Shown: piece after piece, positions 26,557 through 33,784 of the stretch
Layout: each line of letters starts with the position of its first letter
Position numbering within the stretch: position 1 is the stretch's first letter
DNA from: Haloactinopolyspora alba
GTDB lineage: Bacteria > Actinomycetota > Actinomycetes > Jiangellales > Jiangellaceae
Assembly (NCBI RefSeq): GCF_003014555.1
Contig: NZ_PYGE01000001.1
Span: forward strand, 310,001 to 374,000
DNA: 64,000 bases
Reading direction: 5' to 3'
The notes under the pieces: model-generated
What the model saw: the letters and a program-made list of their open reading frames with translations, nothing else
The model's database searches: none
Told to the model about the DNA's origin: nothing
Position numbers and translations under genes: made by a program

Positions 26557-26979
26557 TCACTTGCCGAAGCCGGAGCCGCCGCCGGAGAAGGCGTTGCGGT
26601 AGCTGCCGCCGAACGTTCCCCACACCGGGATGATGGCCACGCCCCATCGGTCGTAGCCGTCGCTGGCGTCGGTGACCTCGATGGTCGACCCCGACCCGCT
26701 CGGCTCTTCCTCGACGTGGACCATGACCTCTTCGTAGCCGAGGTACTCACCGGTCTCGTCCTCGTGCTGACGACCCGGCGTCGCCGCGGACTCGATGTCG
26801 TCGGCGACGTCGTCGACGGACTCCGACGACCGGTACGCGGCGTACTCGCCGGACTCGGACACGCGCTCGTAGTTCTCGTCGACGAAGTTGCGCACCTGTT
26901 CCTCGGTGCTGCTGCACGCCGTCAGTGTCACCAGCGCGGTTACCGCCGCCACGAGTGCGCGTGCACCCGTCCCCCTCAT
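26557..26979 (-). CDS. DUF4247 lipoprotein
   Basis: A 140-residue lipoprotein. A short charged N-terminus and hydrophobic stretch (ARALVAAVTALVTL) end in the lipobox LTAC, so Cys22 would carry the lipid. The mature part is acidic with a VAIIPVWGTFGGSYR motif typical of DUF4247, and ends with a Gly/Ser-rich GGGSGFGK. Its ATG overlaps the stop of the upstream gene by one base (TGATG), consistent with coupled translation. Order and length match Mycobacterium Rv2599. Function is unknown. Confidence 0.8.
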   Translation of the reverse strand: MRGTGARALVAAVTALVTLTACSSTEEQVRNFVDENYERVSESGEYAAYRSSESVDDVADDIESAATPGRQHEDETGEYLGYEEVMVHVEEEPSGSGSTIEVTDASDGYDRWGVAIIPVWGTFGGSYRNAFSGGGSGFGK

Positions 26980-27482
26980 CAGACCACCTCCGTGCTGGTC
27001 GTCACGATCTGCCGGCTGTTCGGATAGAGATGCCAGGTGTCCCAGGCGACGCGGGCGGAGTCGCTGCGAGCGCGCAGCGCGGTGACGGCGTCCGGGTCGG
27101 CCGGGAACGCCGCCACGACCGTGTCGCCGTCACCGTCGGCATCGAGAGCACGCAGCCACCGGGCGCGATTGCGGACCCCGGCCGCCGAGAGCCGGTCGAC
27201 CCTGGTGCGGAACCGGTAGTCCCGCGCGCCCAGCCGGCGGCGCGCGGCCTCCGGCAGATGCGGCTGCTGGCCCGGCAGGCAGGCCACGGTCTCGACGATC
27301 TGGTCGTCCGGCCCGTCCAGGACCACCTGGTGCGACGCACCCAGAACGCGCAGCTCGAGGCCGCGGCCGGGCCCGGCCGGAACGTGTACGGACGTCAGCG
27401 CCGGCACCACCGGGTGCCCGAGCGTCCAGACGAGATCCGTGGCCCTCGTGTCGACGTAGGGCACATCCAGGGTGGCGAGCAC
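26979..27482 (-). CDS. DUF2617 family protein
   Basis: A soluble 167-residue protein with mixed beta strands and helices, recognisable as DUF2617 by its N-terminal DVPYVDTRATDLVWTLG and the LGASHQVVL segment. The C-terminal WDTWHLYPNSRQIVTT is also typical. GTG 27482 lies 7 bases after the stop of the DUF4178 gene, and its own stop overlaps the next ATG. It matches Mycobacterium Rv2598 in position and size. The DUF has no known activity. Confidence 0.8.
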   Translation of the reverse strand: MLATLDVPYVDTRATDLVWTLGHPVVPALTSVHVPAGPGRGLELRVLGASHQVVLDGPDDQIVETVACLPGQQPHLPEAARRRLGARDYRFRTRVDRLSAAGVRNRARWLRALDADGDGDTVVAAFPADPDAVTALRARSDSARVAWDTWHLYPNSRQIVTTSTEVV

Positions 27483-27489
27483 GCGCGGA

Positions 27490-28110
27490 TCAGTCCCCCG
27501 ACCCGTCGCTGCCGGGATAGATCGTCAGCGTGCCGGCCGGGACCTTCTCACCCAGTCCGGCCTCCCACTCGCCGCCGTCGAACCGTTCGAAGGACAGGTA
27601 GCGCCCGCCCGGCCCCTCGAAGTCGACGTACTCCACACCACCGGTGGCGCCCAGCCCGGTCGTGCCCTCGGAGGCGAACGTCGCGGTGCCGTGCTCGTCG
27701 CGGCGGTACTCGATGCCGTCATGCGTGAGCACCTTCGCGCTGGGCTGCAGGTCGGTGCCTTTCAGCTCGGTCCACACGACGACCTCGAGGTCGGGGTCCT
27801 CTTCGACGGACAGCCACCGGCGCGAGCCGGCGGCGTCGGTCATGGCGTCGAGGAAGTGCTCGCTCCACCGGTAACCGCCCTCGCGCAGGCGCAGCGAGCC
27901 GCGCACGAACATCTGCTCGCCGAGGAACTCGACCATGTCGCCGGCCTTGAGCGAACGGGGGTCGCCGAACGTGCTCTCGCCGGGCTCGAACGGGTCGCGC
28001 GGCGTCGACGCGGTCGCGGCCTGCTGCTCGCGGGCCCGGCGGGCGCGCATGACCATGATGACCGCCACGACCACCACCGCGACGACCACCAGTACGACGA
28101 TGGCTCCCAC
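27490..28110 (-). CDS. DUF4178 membrane-anchored protein
   Basis: A 206-residue protein that begins with a single transmembrane helix (AIVVLVVVAVVVVAVIMVM) and continues as a cytosolic DUF4178 domain. The domain is recognisable by LKAGDMVEFLGEQMFVRGSLRL and by a second beta-rich half with YVDFEGPGGRYLSFERF. GTG 28110 follows a GGGGGAT ribosome-binding site. It is the promoter-proximal gene of the five-gene operon 28110-24454 and matches Mycobacterium Rv2597. Function unknown. Confidence 0.8.
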   Translation of the reverse strand: MGAIVVLVVVAVVVVAVIMVMRARRAREQQAATASTPRDPFEPGESTFGDPRSLKAGDMVEFLGEQMFVRGSLRLREGGYRWSEHFLDAMTDAAGSRRWLSVEEDPDLEVVVWTELKGTDLQPSAKVLTHDGIEYRRDEHGTATFASEGTTGLGATGGVEYVDFEGPGGRYLSFERFDGGEWEAGLGEKVPAGTLTIYPGSDGSGD

Positions 28111-28238
28111 GGCTCATCCCCCAGACGTCGTGCATGCCGGCTGTTCGGTCCTTGTGCCCCGCGCCACAATACACACGTGCTGGCCAGCCTGAACCGCCCG
28201 GTGCGCAGAATTCCGGTCGCGTTCACCGGCGCACGTCG

Positions 28239-28802
28239 TCAGCCGTCCCGCTCGGCGAACTCCGGGCGCAGAATGCCCATGATCAACGTGTCGTGGCGTT
28301 CGCCGTCCCACTGCAACGCGTCGCGCTCGCGTCCTTCGAGCACGAATCCGCACTTCTCGTATGCGCGGACGGCACGCTGGTTGAAGTCGAACACCTCGAG
28401 CCGGACCCGGTGCAGGCCGATCCGGTCGAACGCGTAACGCAGCAGCAGCCGGGTCGCCTCCGGGCCGAATCCGCGTCCCTGGAACGCCTGGACGAGGTCG
28501 ATGCGGAACCCGGCCGTCTCGTTGTCGCCGTCGATGCCCATGAGCACGATGCCCCCGGCGTACTCGCCGGTACCGGCCGCCTCGATGGCGAGGTCGAGGC
28601 GGTCGTCCTGTTCGGGCCGGGTCGCACAGAACCGCTCGACCTGCTCGAACGTGAACGTGGTGTGGGTTCCGGTCAGCCTCATGGTCTCGGGATCCTGCAA
28701 TGACGCGAACACGGCCGGCGCGTGGTGCGCGTCGATGGGTACCAGCCGGACACGGTCCCCGGCGAGCGTGGGCTTGGTGGTGACGGCGGCGGCGTCGATC
28801 AT
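28239..28802 (-). CDS. GNAT-family N-acetyltransferase (RimJ/RimL-like)
   Basis: A 187-residue cytoplasmic acetyltransferase. The GNAT core has the acetyl-CoA pyrophosphate loop in QAFQGRGFGPEATRLLL (about residues 114-130) and the RimJ/RimL-like C-terminal block HRVRLEVFDFNQRAVRAYEKCGFVLEGRERDAL. ATG 28802 is used. Substrates in this group range from ribosomal proteins to antibiotics and cannot be told apart here. It stands alone, with a strong hairpin downstream of the gap on its right side. Confidence 0.88.
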   Translation of the reverse strand: MIDAAAVTTKPTLAGDRVRLVPIDAHHAPAVFASLQDPETMRLTGTHTTFTFEQVERFCATRPEQDDRLDLAIEAAGTGEYAGGIVLMGIDGDNETAGFRIDLVQAFQGRGFGPEATRLLLRYAFDRIGLHRVRLEVFDFNQRAVRAYEKCGFVLEGRERDALQWDGERHDTLIMGILRPEFAERDG

Positions 28803-29315
28803 GCCACCGTTCTACGCAGCCGCGGACCGGCCGGCAACGGGATTTCCGGGACGCCGGCGACGCCCGAAGGCCCCTCGGAGTAAGGGGTCCGAGGGGCCTC
28901 CGTCAGGACCGGACCCACCGCCACCGGCTACGCGGCGGCCGTGCCGGCACCCGATGTGTGCCACCGCGGCGCTCCCCCGACGGACCGCCGCAGGTCCGAT
29001 CTGCCGTCCGGCTCCGAGCGGAACCCCTGCGCATCGGACACAGTCCGCCGGGAACCCGTCCCGGCGAGGGCCCGCCGTTTTCCGTCCGGCACGTCCTGCG
29101 TTCCTTCGGAGCCCTCGGGTTCGCACCTGTGCCGAACTCCGAATCGCATGGACGCTGAAGCCGTTCTAGTCCGGTGGCGCGACCCTGACAAGGGGTCCAA
29201 CGGACACGAACATCCGGACCCGCGGAACCCACAGCGTCGTCCACAGGTCTGTGAGCGCGAGACCACCCACAACCCACAACCCTGTGTACAAAATCTGTGG
29301 ACGGACGCGGCCCGA
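28803..29315. other. Intergenic region with hairpin and DnaA-box-like sites
   Basis: About 510 bases without a credible gene. Frames on both strands lack recognisable products. It holds a terminator-like hairpin at 28868-28899 and, close to the end of the repeat-protein gene, three DnaA-box-like 9-mers: TCGTCCACA (29237-29245), TGTGTACAA (29283-29291) and TGTGGACGG (29296-29304). Confidence 0.5.
28868..28899. terminator. Hairpin, first copy of a repeated terminator-like element
   Basis: AGGCCCCTCGG and CCGAGGGGCCT form a perfect 11-bp stem around a 10-base loop AGTAAGGGGT. A very similar hairpin with the same loop orientation stands at 32986-33022, on the other side of the repeat-protein gene. 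There is no U-tract, as is common for actinobacterial terminators. Confidence 0.75.
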
Positions 29316-32300
29316 TCACCGCCGGTTCAGCACCCGTGTGACGGCCGCGACGACGGTGGTCGCGAGAACCGCGCCGCAGAAGATCAGCCCGTAAGCCACC
29401 CACAGGTCCGGTCCGCGCGGATCCCACGCCGAGTCCTGGCCGAGGCTCAGCAGCGGGATCAGCAGATCGAGCGTGTAGCCGAACGGGTTGAACGTCGGGT
29501 GCACGTCCGTCTCGACCGGCTCGAGCTCGCTTCCTGCGAAGTACGCCGTCCCGAACGCGAGCAGGCCGGTGAACCACACCGCCGCCAGACCCGGCCGGTA
29601 ACCGTAGCCGACGGTCACGTCCTGGAGATATCCCCAGCCCTTCATGAGCACCTGGCCGAACGACGACGTGCCGAGCAGGTCGCGCCGGTGCCGTTGCCGC
29701 GCCAGCAGCACGGTGCGCGCCGCCGCGTCCTCACCGGCACGGTGGTAGTGCGCGGCCAGCTGTTCGTAGACCTGATGCTGGTAACCGGTGAGGTCGCGGC
29801 GCAGCCACGACAGCGCGGTGTCGACGTCGGCGTCACCCGGATCGTCGAACGTCAGCCCGGAGAGCATGACCGTGGTCGTGTCGGTGGGGTCGAGCACGAG
29901 TGTCCGCACCGCGGAGTCGCGCAGGTCGACGGCGCTCTCGCCGGGAGGCAGCTCGACCGTTCCGGCCTGCATCTGGGACAGGTCGACGACCACCGGGCGG
30001 CCCGGTCGCGCCGGCGGCGCCACGTCGAGGCCGTCCATCAGCACCCGCCGCTCGACCACGGCCTCGCGCAGGCTGATGACCGGCTTCGCCTCGTCGATCG
30101 GCTCCGCCGGCCCCGGTTCGACAGCCCCCTCACTGATGGAGACGTGCTCCCACCAGACCTCACCGAGGCGCGCCCGGTCCAGCCGGATGTCGCCGACGAC
30201 GGTCAGCCGGGCGGTGTCGTCGGCGTACTGCGTCCCGAACTCCACGGCGCCGGCGACCTGCAGGTCCGGCGCGTACAGGGCCGGACGGCCCGGGTTCGTC
30301 AACCGGCCGCCGTCGTGGAACACCAGCCGCCCGGCGAGCACGGCTTCGGCGAACGACACCTGCCCGGCCAGCGACAGCCGCCGGCACTCGACGTTGCCCT
30401 CGACGCGCATGCCGACGGCGGTGACCACGTGGTCGACGGAGGCGCCGCCGTCCGGCGTCGAGCCGACGGCCCCCTGCACCCCGGAGAGCTGCATCGCGAG
30501 CCCGACCTCCGCCCGCCGCAGCACGAGCGTGCCGGTCAGGTCGGCTTCGCGGACGATGAGCGCGCCGGCGACCGAGATGTGCGCGGCGTCCACCGCGATC
30601 CGCCCGGCGTGCCGGTACCGCCCGCCGTCGATCAGTAGTTCACCGCCCACACGGCAGCGTGGCAGCGCGACCGCGCCGTCGACGTCCAGGCCGGTGAGCC
30701 GGATGACGCCGGCCGTCATGTCCGCGGCGAGCAACGCCGCGCTGTCGTGCGCCTCGATGGTGACGTGGCGCAGGCTCACCCCGGCCACGAACGCCGACCC
30801 GGTGAGCCGCAGCGCGCCGCGAAACAGGCCGCGGTCGACGAGCAGCTCCTCGGAGGTCGTCTGGGTGGCGCTGAACACGATCGGCCCGTCCGCCGACCCG
30901 ACGCCGGAGCCCGCCAACGTGGTCTCGCCCAGGACGATCCGGCGGCGCACGCGCGCCTGGTCGAACGAGACCATCCCGTGGATCTGGGCGCGTTCCAGCG
31001 AGATCTTGCCGCCGACCTGCACGCCGGTGGCGTCCAGGACCCGGTGGTTCGGCCTGCGCAGCTCGGCGCCGTCGAACACGAGGTCGCCGCCGACCGATCC
31101 GTCGCGCATCACCACCCGGCCGTCGGCGGAGAACGAGCCCAGGTCCGGCGAGTACGGGTCGTCACCGACGACGAAGTCGCCGCGGACCTCGATACGCGAG
31201 GCGATCAGCGCGTTCGCGTCCGGGTTGTACAGCTGCGCCCCGGTCAGCACCACAGCGTCGGCCACCGCCGCGGTCAGCCGCACGGCGCCGTCGCAGACCA
31301 GGCCACGGGCCGCGAACCGTCCGTCGACGCGCAGCCCGATCGCGTCGACGCCGATGCCGTGCGCCTCGATGTACGCGCCCCGCAGCAGGACGTCGCTGCG
31401 CACGCGTGCCTGGAAGAGCCGGAGCACGCCCTGGACCGTGGAGCCGTCCAGGGCGAGGCTCTTGCCGACGTCGGCGTGCGCGAGGTCGATGTCACCGCGA
31501 CAGCGGAACCGCCGGCCGAACACCAGCCGCTCGCCGACGACCGCGCGCGACGCGCCCAGCGCCCGGTGCCCGCCGTCGAGGTCCGCGCCGTCGAGGAAGA
31601 TGCCGGCGCCGACCCGCACGCCCTTGATGTTCAGTGCGCCTTTGGTGTTCAGCCGCTCGAGGTTGAGATCGCGCCGGACCGTGGCGGACTGGAAGCTCAG
31701 CGCCCACGAGTCGTCGGGATTGGTGACCCGGGCGCCCACGAACCGCACCGAGGTCGCCTCGAACTCGTCGAAGACCACCCGCCCGACGAGTCGCGCCCGG
31801 TCCGCCACCAGCGAGCCCACGGCCGCACCGATGCCGACGACGGCGTACCCGCCGGGGTTGCTGATCTCGACGCCGCGCAGCGCCAGCGTGTCGCGGACCT
31901 GTCCCCGGGGCAGCAGCACCCGCCCGAGGATCCGGGTGCCGTTCTCGGCCTCGACCCGGTCCGCCTCGATGTCGCCGGCCTGCAGCGCGTCACCGCCGGG
32001 GTTGGCGAGCACGGCCGAGTCGAACGTCACCCGCCCGGCGATGGCGGCGTGCCCGAGATCGATCGCGCCACTGCAGCGCAGTCCGTGCCCGTCGAGGCCG
32101 CCGGCGACCATCCGCCGCGCGTCGAGGGCGACACCCTCACGGTGGCGCAGCACGGCGTCGGTCAGGTCGATCTGGCCGACGACGGCAGCGCCGGACAGCA
32201 GCACCGTGCCGCGCGCCCGGATGCCGACCAGTCCGAGGCCGCCGTCCACACGCAGCCGCTCGGAGTGCACGGCGGTGCCGGCGTCGGCGAACAGCCTGGC

Positions 32301-32840
32301 CCGGTTGAGCAGCAGGTCGCCGCCGACCGACAGGTTGCGGGCGTGGAACAGGGTCCCGACGCCGGTGAACCTGGTGTCCTCGAACGACGCCGACCGGTGC
32401 ACCCGCGTGTCGACCATCGTCACCGCGTCGACGTGGCACTCGCGCACCGAGATGGCGCTCTCGACGTCGACGGACTCGGTGCGCAGGTCCGGCAGGCGGC
32501 AGCGGACGAGCTCGATGCCGGCGGCGGTCAGCTCGGCGAACAGCGCGACGTCGTCGATCCAGCACATGTCCAGCCGCAGCGGGCGTGCCAGCCGGCCGTA
32601 GCGGAACCGCAGCCCGCCGGTGATACGGACGCCGGTCAGGCGGACGGCGTCGTTGTGAGCGGACGGCGCCGCGTCGCGCAGCAGCTCGTCGATGACGCGG
32701 GCGCGGACGGTGCGCGCGCCGTCCCAGGCCTCCGGCGACTCGACGGCGCGCGGGTCGATGTCGCGACCGAGGTCCGCTTCACCACCTCGTTCGACCGCGG
32801 AACGCAGCGCCGATTCGGCGCGGCTGAGCCGGTCGCGCAC
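29316..32840 (-). CDS. Giant beta-helix-like repeat protein with C-terminal membrane helices
   Basis: A 1174-residue protein. From about residue 60 to 930 it consists of short hydrophobic strands separated by polar turns, with recurring GxLxLxGAxVxG-type units about 20-23 residues apart. This resembles pentapeptide-like or bactofilin-like right-handed beta helices rather than an enzyme. The C-terminal part has a helical region (WLRRDLTGYQHQVYEQLAAHYHRAGE), a conserved YGYRPGLAAVWF segment and two transmembrane helices (about 1087-1103 and 1150-1168). There is no signal peptide, so most of the chain should be cytosolic and tethered to the membrane. Some databases call similar proteins membrane-associated oxidoreductase, but I see no cofactor motif. 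GTG 32840 has a strong GAGGAGG site. Confidence 0.7.
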   Translation of the reverse strand: MRDRLSRAESALRSAVERGGEADLGRDIDPRAVESPEAWDGARTVRARVIDELLRDAAPSAHNDAVRLTGVRITGGLRFRYGRLARPLRLDMCWIDDVALFAELTAAGIELVRCRLPDLRTESVDVESAISVRECHVDAVTMVDTRVHRSASFEDTRFTGVGTLFHARNLSVGGDLLLNRARLFADAGTAVHSERLRVDGGLGLVGIRARGTVLLSGAAVVGQIDLTDAVLRHREGVALDARRMVAGGLDGHGLRCSGAIDLGHAAIAGRVTFDSAVLANPGGDALQAGDIEADRVEAENGTRILGRVLLPRGQVRDTLALRGVEISNPGGYAVVGIGAAVGSLVADRARLVGRVVFDEFEATSVRFVGARVTNPDDSWALSFQSATVRRDLNLERLNTKGALNIKGVRVGAGIFLDGADLDGGHRALGASRAVVGERLVFGRRFRCRGDIDLAHADVGKSLALDGSTVQGVLRLFQARVRSDVLLRGAYIEAHGIGVDAIGLRVDGRFAARGLVCDGAVRLTAAVADAVVLTGAQLYNPDANALIASRIEVRGDFVVGDDPYSPDLGSFSADGRVVMRDGSVGGDLVFDGAELRRPNHRVLDATGVQVGGKISLERAQIHGMVSFDQARVRRRIVLGETTLAGSGVGSADGPIVFSATQTTSEELLVDRGLFRGALRLTGSAFVAGVSLRHVTIEAHDSAALLAADMTAGVIRLTGLDVDGAVALPRCRVGGELLIDGGRYRHAGRIAVDAAHISVAGALIVREADLTGTLVLRRAEVGLAMQLSGVQGAVGSTPDGGASVDHVVTAVGMRVEGNVECRRLSLAGQVSFAEAVLAGRLVFHDGGRLTNPGRPALYAPDLQVAGAVEFGTQYADDTARLTVVGDIRLDRARLGEVWWEHVSISEGAVEPGPAEPIDEAKPVISLREAVVERRVLMDGLDVAPPARPGRPVVVDLSQMQAGTVELPPGESAVDLRDSAVRTLVLDPTDTTTVMLSGLTFDDPGDADVDTALSWLRRDLTGYQHQVYEQLAAHYHRAGEDAAARTVLLARQRHRRDLLGTSSFGQVLMKGWGYLQDVTVGYGYRPGLAAVWFTGLLAFGTAYFAGSELEPVETDVHPTFNPFGYTLDLLIPLLSLGQDSAWDPRGPDLWVAYGLIFCGAVLATTVVAAVTRVLNRR

Positions 32841-32985
32841 GGTACCTCCTCGGGCGCCTGCGGATGACGATCACGGCAGTGATCAATGTATCTTTCCGGC
32901 GTCACGGGCATACCCGCCACGCCCGCATGGTGGGAAGATCTGTCGTGTCGCACCGTGGTTCCCGGCCGCGGATGTGAGAGAACAA

Positions 32986-33022
32986 CGAAGGCCCCTCGGC
33001 GTAAGGGTCCGAGGGGCCTTCG
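32986..33022. terminator. Strong hairpin, second copy of the repeated terminator-like element
   Basis: CGAAGGCCCCTCGG and CCGAGGGGCCTTCG form a perfect 14-bp stem with loop CGTAAGGGT. It is placed to end transcription from the META-lipoprotein gene on the minus strand and is nearly the same as the hairpin at 28868-28899. Confidence 0.8.
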
Positions 33023-33030
33023 TCCGTTGG

Positions 33031-33085
33031 TCGTCCACATCTCGACCGGCGTATCCACAACGGTGTGGACACGCCATGTGGACGC
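33031..33085. promoter_or_regulatory. Cluster of four DnaA-box-like 9-mers
   Basis: TCGTCCACA (33031-33039), GTATCCACA (33051-33059), TGTGGACAC (33064-33072) and TGTGGACGC (33077-33085). Compared with the actinobacterial DnaA box TTGTCCACA or the general TTATCCACA, they match at 7-8 of 9 positions. No dnaA or dnaN gene is near, so this is not the main origin; a DnaA-titration or DnaA-regulated site is possible. Confidence 0.35.
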
Positions 33086-33091
33086 CGACGA

Positions 33092-33607
33092 TCACATCTC
33101 CGTCGCGGGAGGCTCACCGATCGTGAAGGTCAGCGTCGCGCCGTCGGTGTTCGTCATGGTCATGGTGTCGCCGGAGATCTCGGTCTCGACCTTGCCCTGA
33201 AGCACGCCGAGGATGGCGGTGTCGAGGTCGCCGCGCTTGCCCGAGCACGCCTTCTTGGTGGCCAGCAGCGGCTCGAACGTGACGACGCCGTCGCCGACCT
33301 CGGCCGACCCGCCGAAGCCGTTGCAGCTCGTGTTGCCCTCCACGTCGCCGTCCTTCGTGATCTGCAGGTAGGCGCCGAGGTCCTGCTTGGCCTTGATCGA
33401 CGCGTCGGCCGTCTTGACCCGCTGGACGACCCAGGTGTTGCCGGCCACCGGCGTCGTCGACGTGTCGGTGCCGTCGCCGGTCGGCTCGCCGGCGCTCGTC
33501 GACCCGGAACCGTCCTCGGGCACGGCCGTCGTCTGGTCGTCGTTGCCGCCGCACGCGGCGATCAGCGCGATGCTCGCCACCGCGGCAAGGATTCGAAGTC
33601 GTCGCAT
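33092..33607 (-). CDS. META-domain lipoprotein (HslJ-like)
   Basis: A 171-residue lipoprotein. The signal peptide MRRLRILAAVASIALIAAC ends in a lipobox with Cys at position 19. A Thr/Ser/Gly/Asp-rich linker follows. The META domain begins at about residue 55 (NTWVVQRV) and carries the family motif with GNTSCNGFGG and the later KKACSGKRGDLD. ATG 33607 is chosen because it gives a complete signal peptide; the frame extends further upstream without one. META/HslJ proteins are surface or periplasmic and sometimes linked to stress or novobiocin tolerance. Confidence 0.82.
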   Translation of the reverse strand: MRRLRILAAVASIALIAACGGNDDQTTAVPEDGSGSTSAGEPTGDGTDTSTTPVAGNTWVVQRVKTADASIKAKQDLGAYLQITKDGDVEGNTSCNGFGGSAEVGDGVVTFEPLLATKKACSGKRGDLDTAILGVLQGKVETEISGDTMTMTNTDGATLTFTIGEPPATEM

Positions 33608-33710
33608 ACCGATGTGACGCCTCGGGCTCGCGACCCGTTCCCTCCGGCACGAGGAAAGTTCCGGCATCTGTGAGCGAGCTCGCGTCCGCGCGGCGGGCAC
33701 CAGGTTGCAC

Positions 33711-33753
33711 GGGGTTACTCACTGGTAGCATCATGGGGTTACTCGCTGGTAGC
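33711..33753 (+). promoter_or_regulatory. Tandem 19-bp direct repeat upstream of the acyl-CoA dehydrogenase gene
   Basis: GGGGTTACTCACTGGTAGC (33711-33729) and GGGGTTACTCGCTGGTAGC (33735-33753) differ at one base and are spaced 24 bp apart. They lie 32 bases before the ATG of the fadE gene. Each contains a weak TTAC/GTAG inverted repeat, so they are likely binding sites for a fatty-acid-responsive regulator of the TetR type. Confidence 0.6.
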
Positions 33754-33784
33754 CACCGCCTGACAGCGCCGCACGGAGGAATCC

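Larger units (their letters stand above)
32841..33091. other. Gap with a strong hairpin and a DnaA-box-like cluster
   Basis: The gap between the repeat-protein start and the META-lipoprotein stop. It holds the hairpin at 32986-33022 and, just after it, four TCCACA/TGTGGA-core sites. No gene is apparent. Confidence 0.6.

Noticed and set aside
28812-29126. Small minus-strand gene in the gap after the acetyltransferase
   Set aside because: Arg/Gly-rich frame without ribosome-binding site or family resemblance.
33031-33085. Chromosomal replication origin
   Set aside because: DnaA-box-like words are present, but no dnaA, dnaN, gyrB or rpmH genes are near and matches are imperfect.
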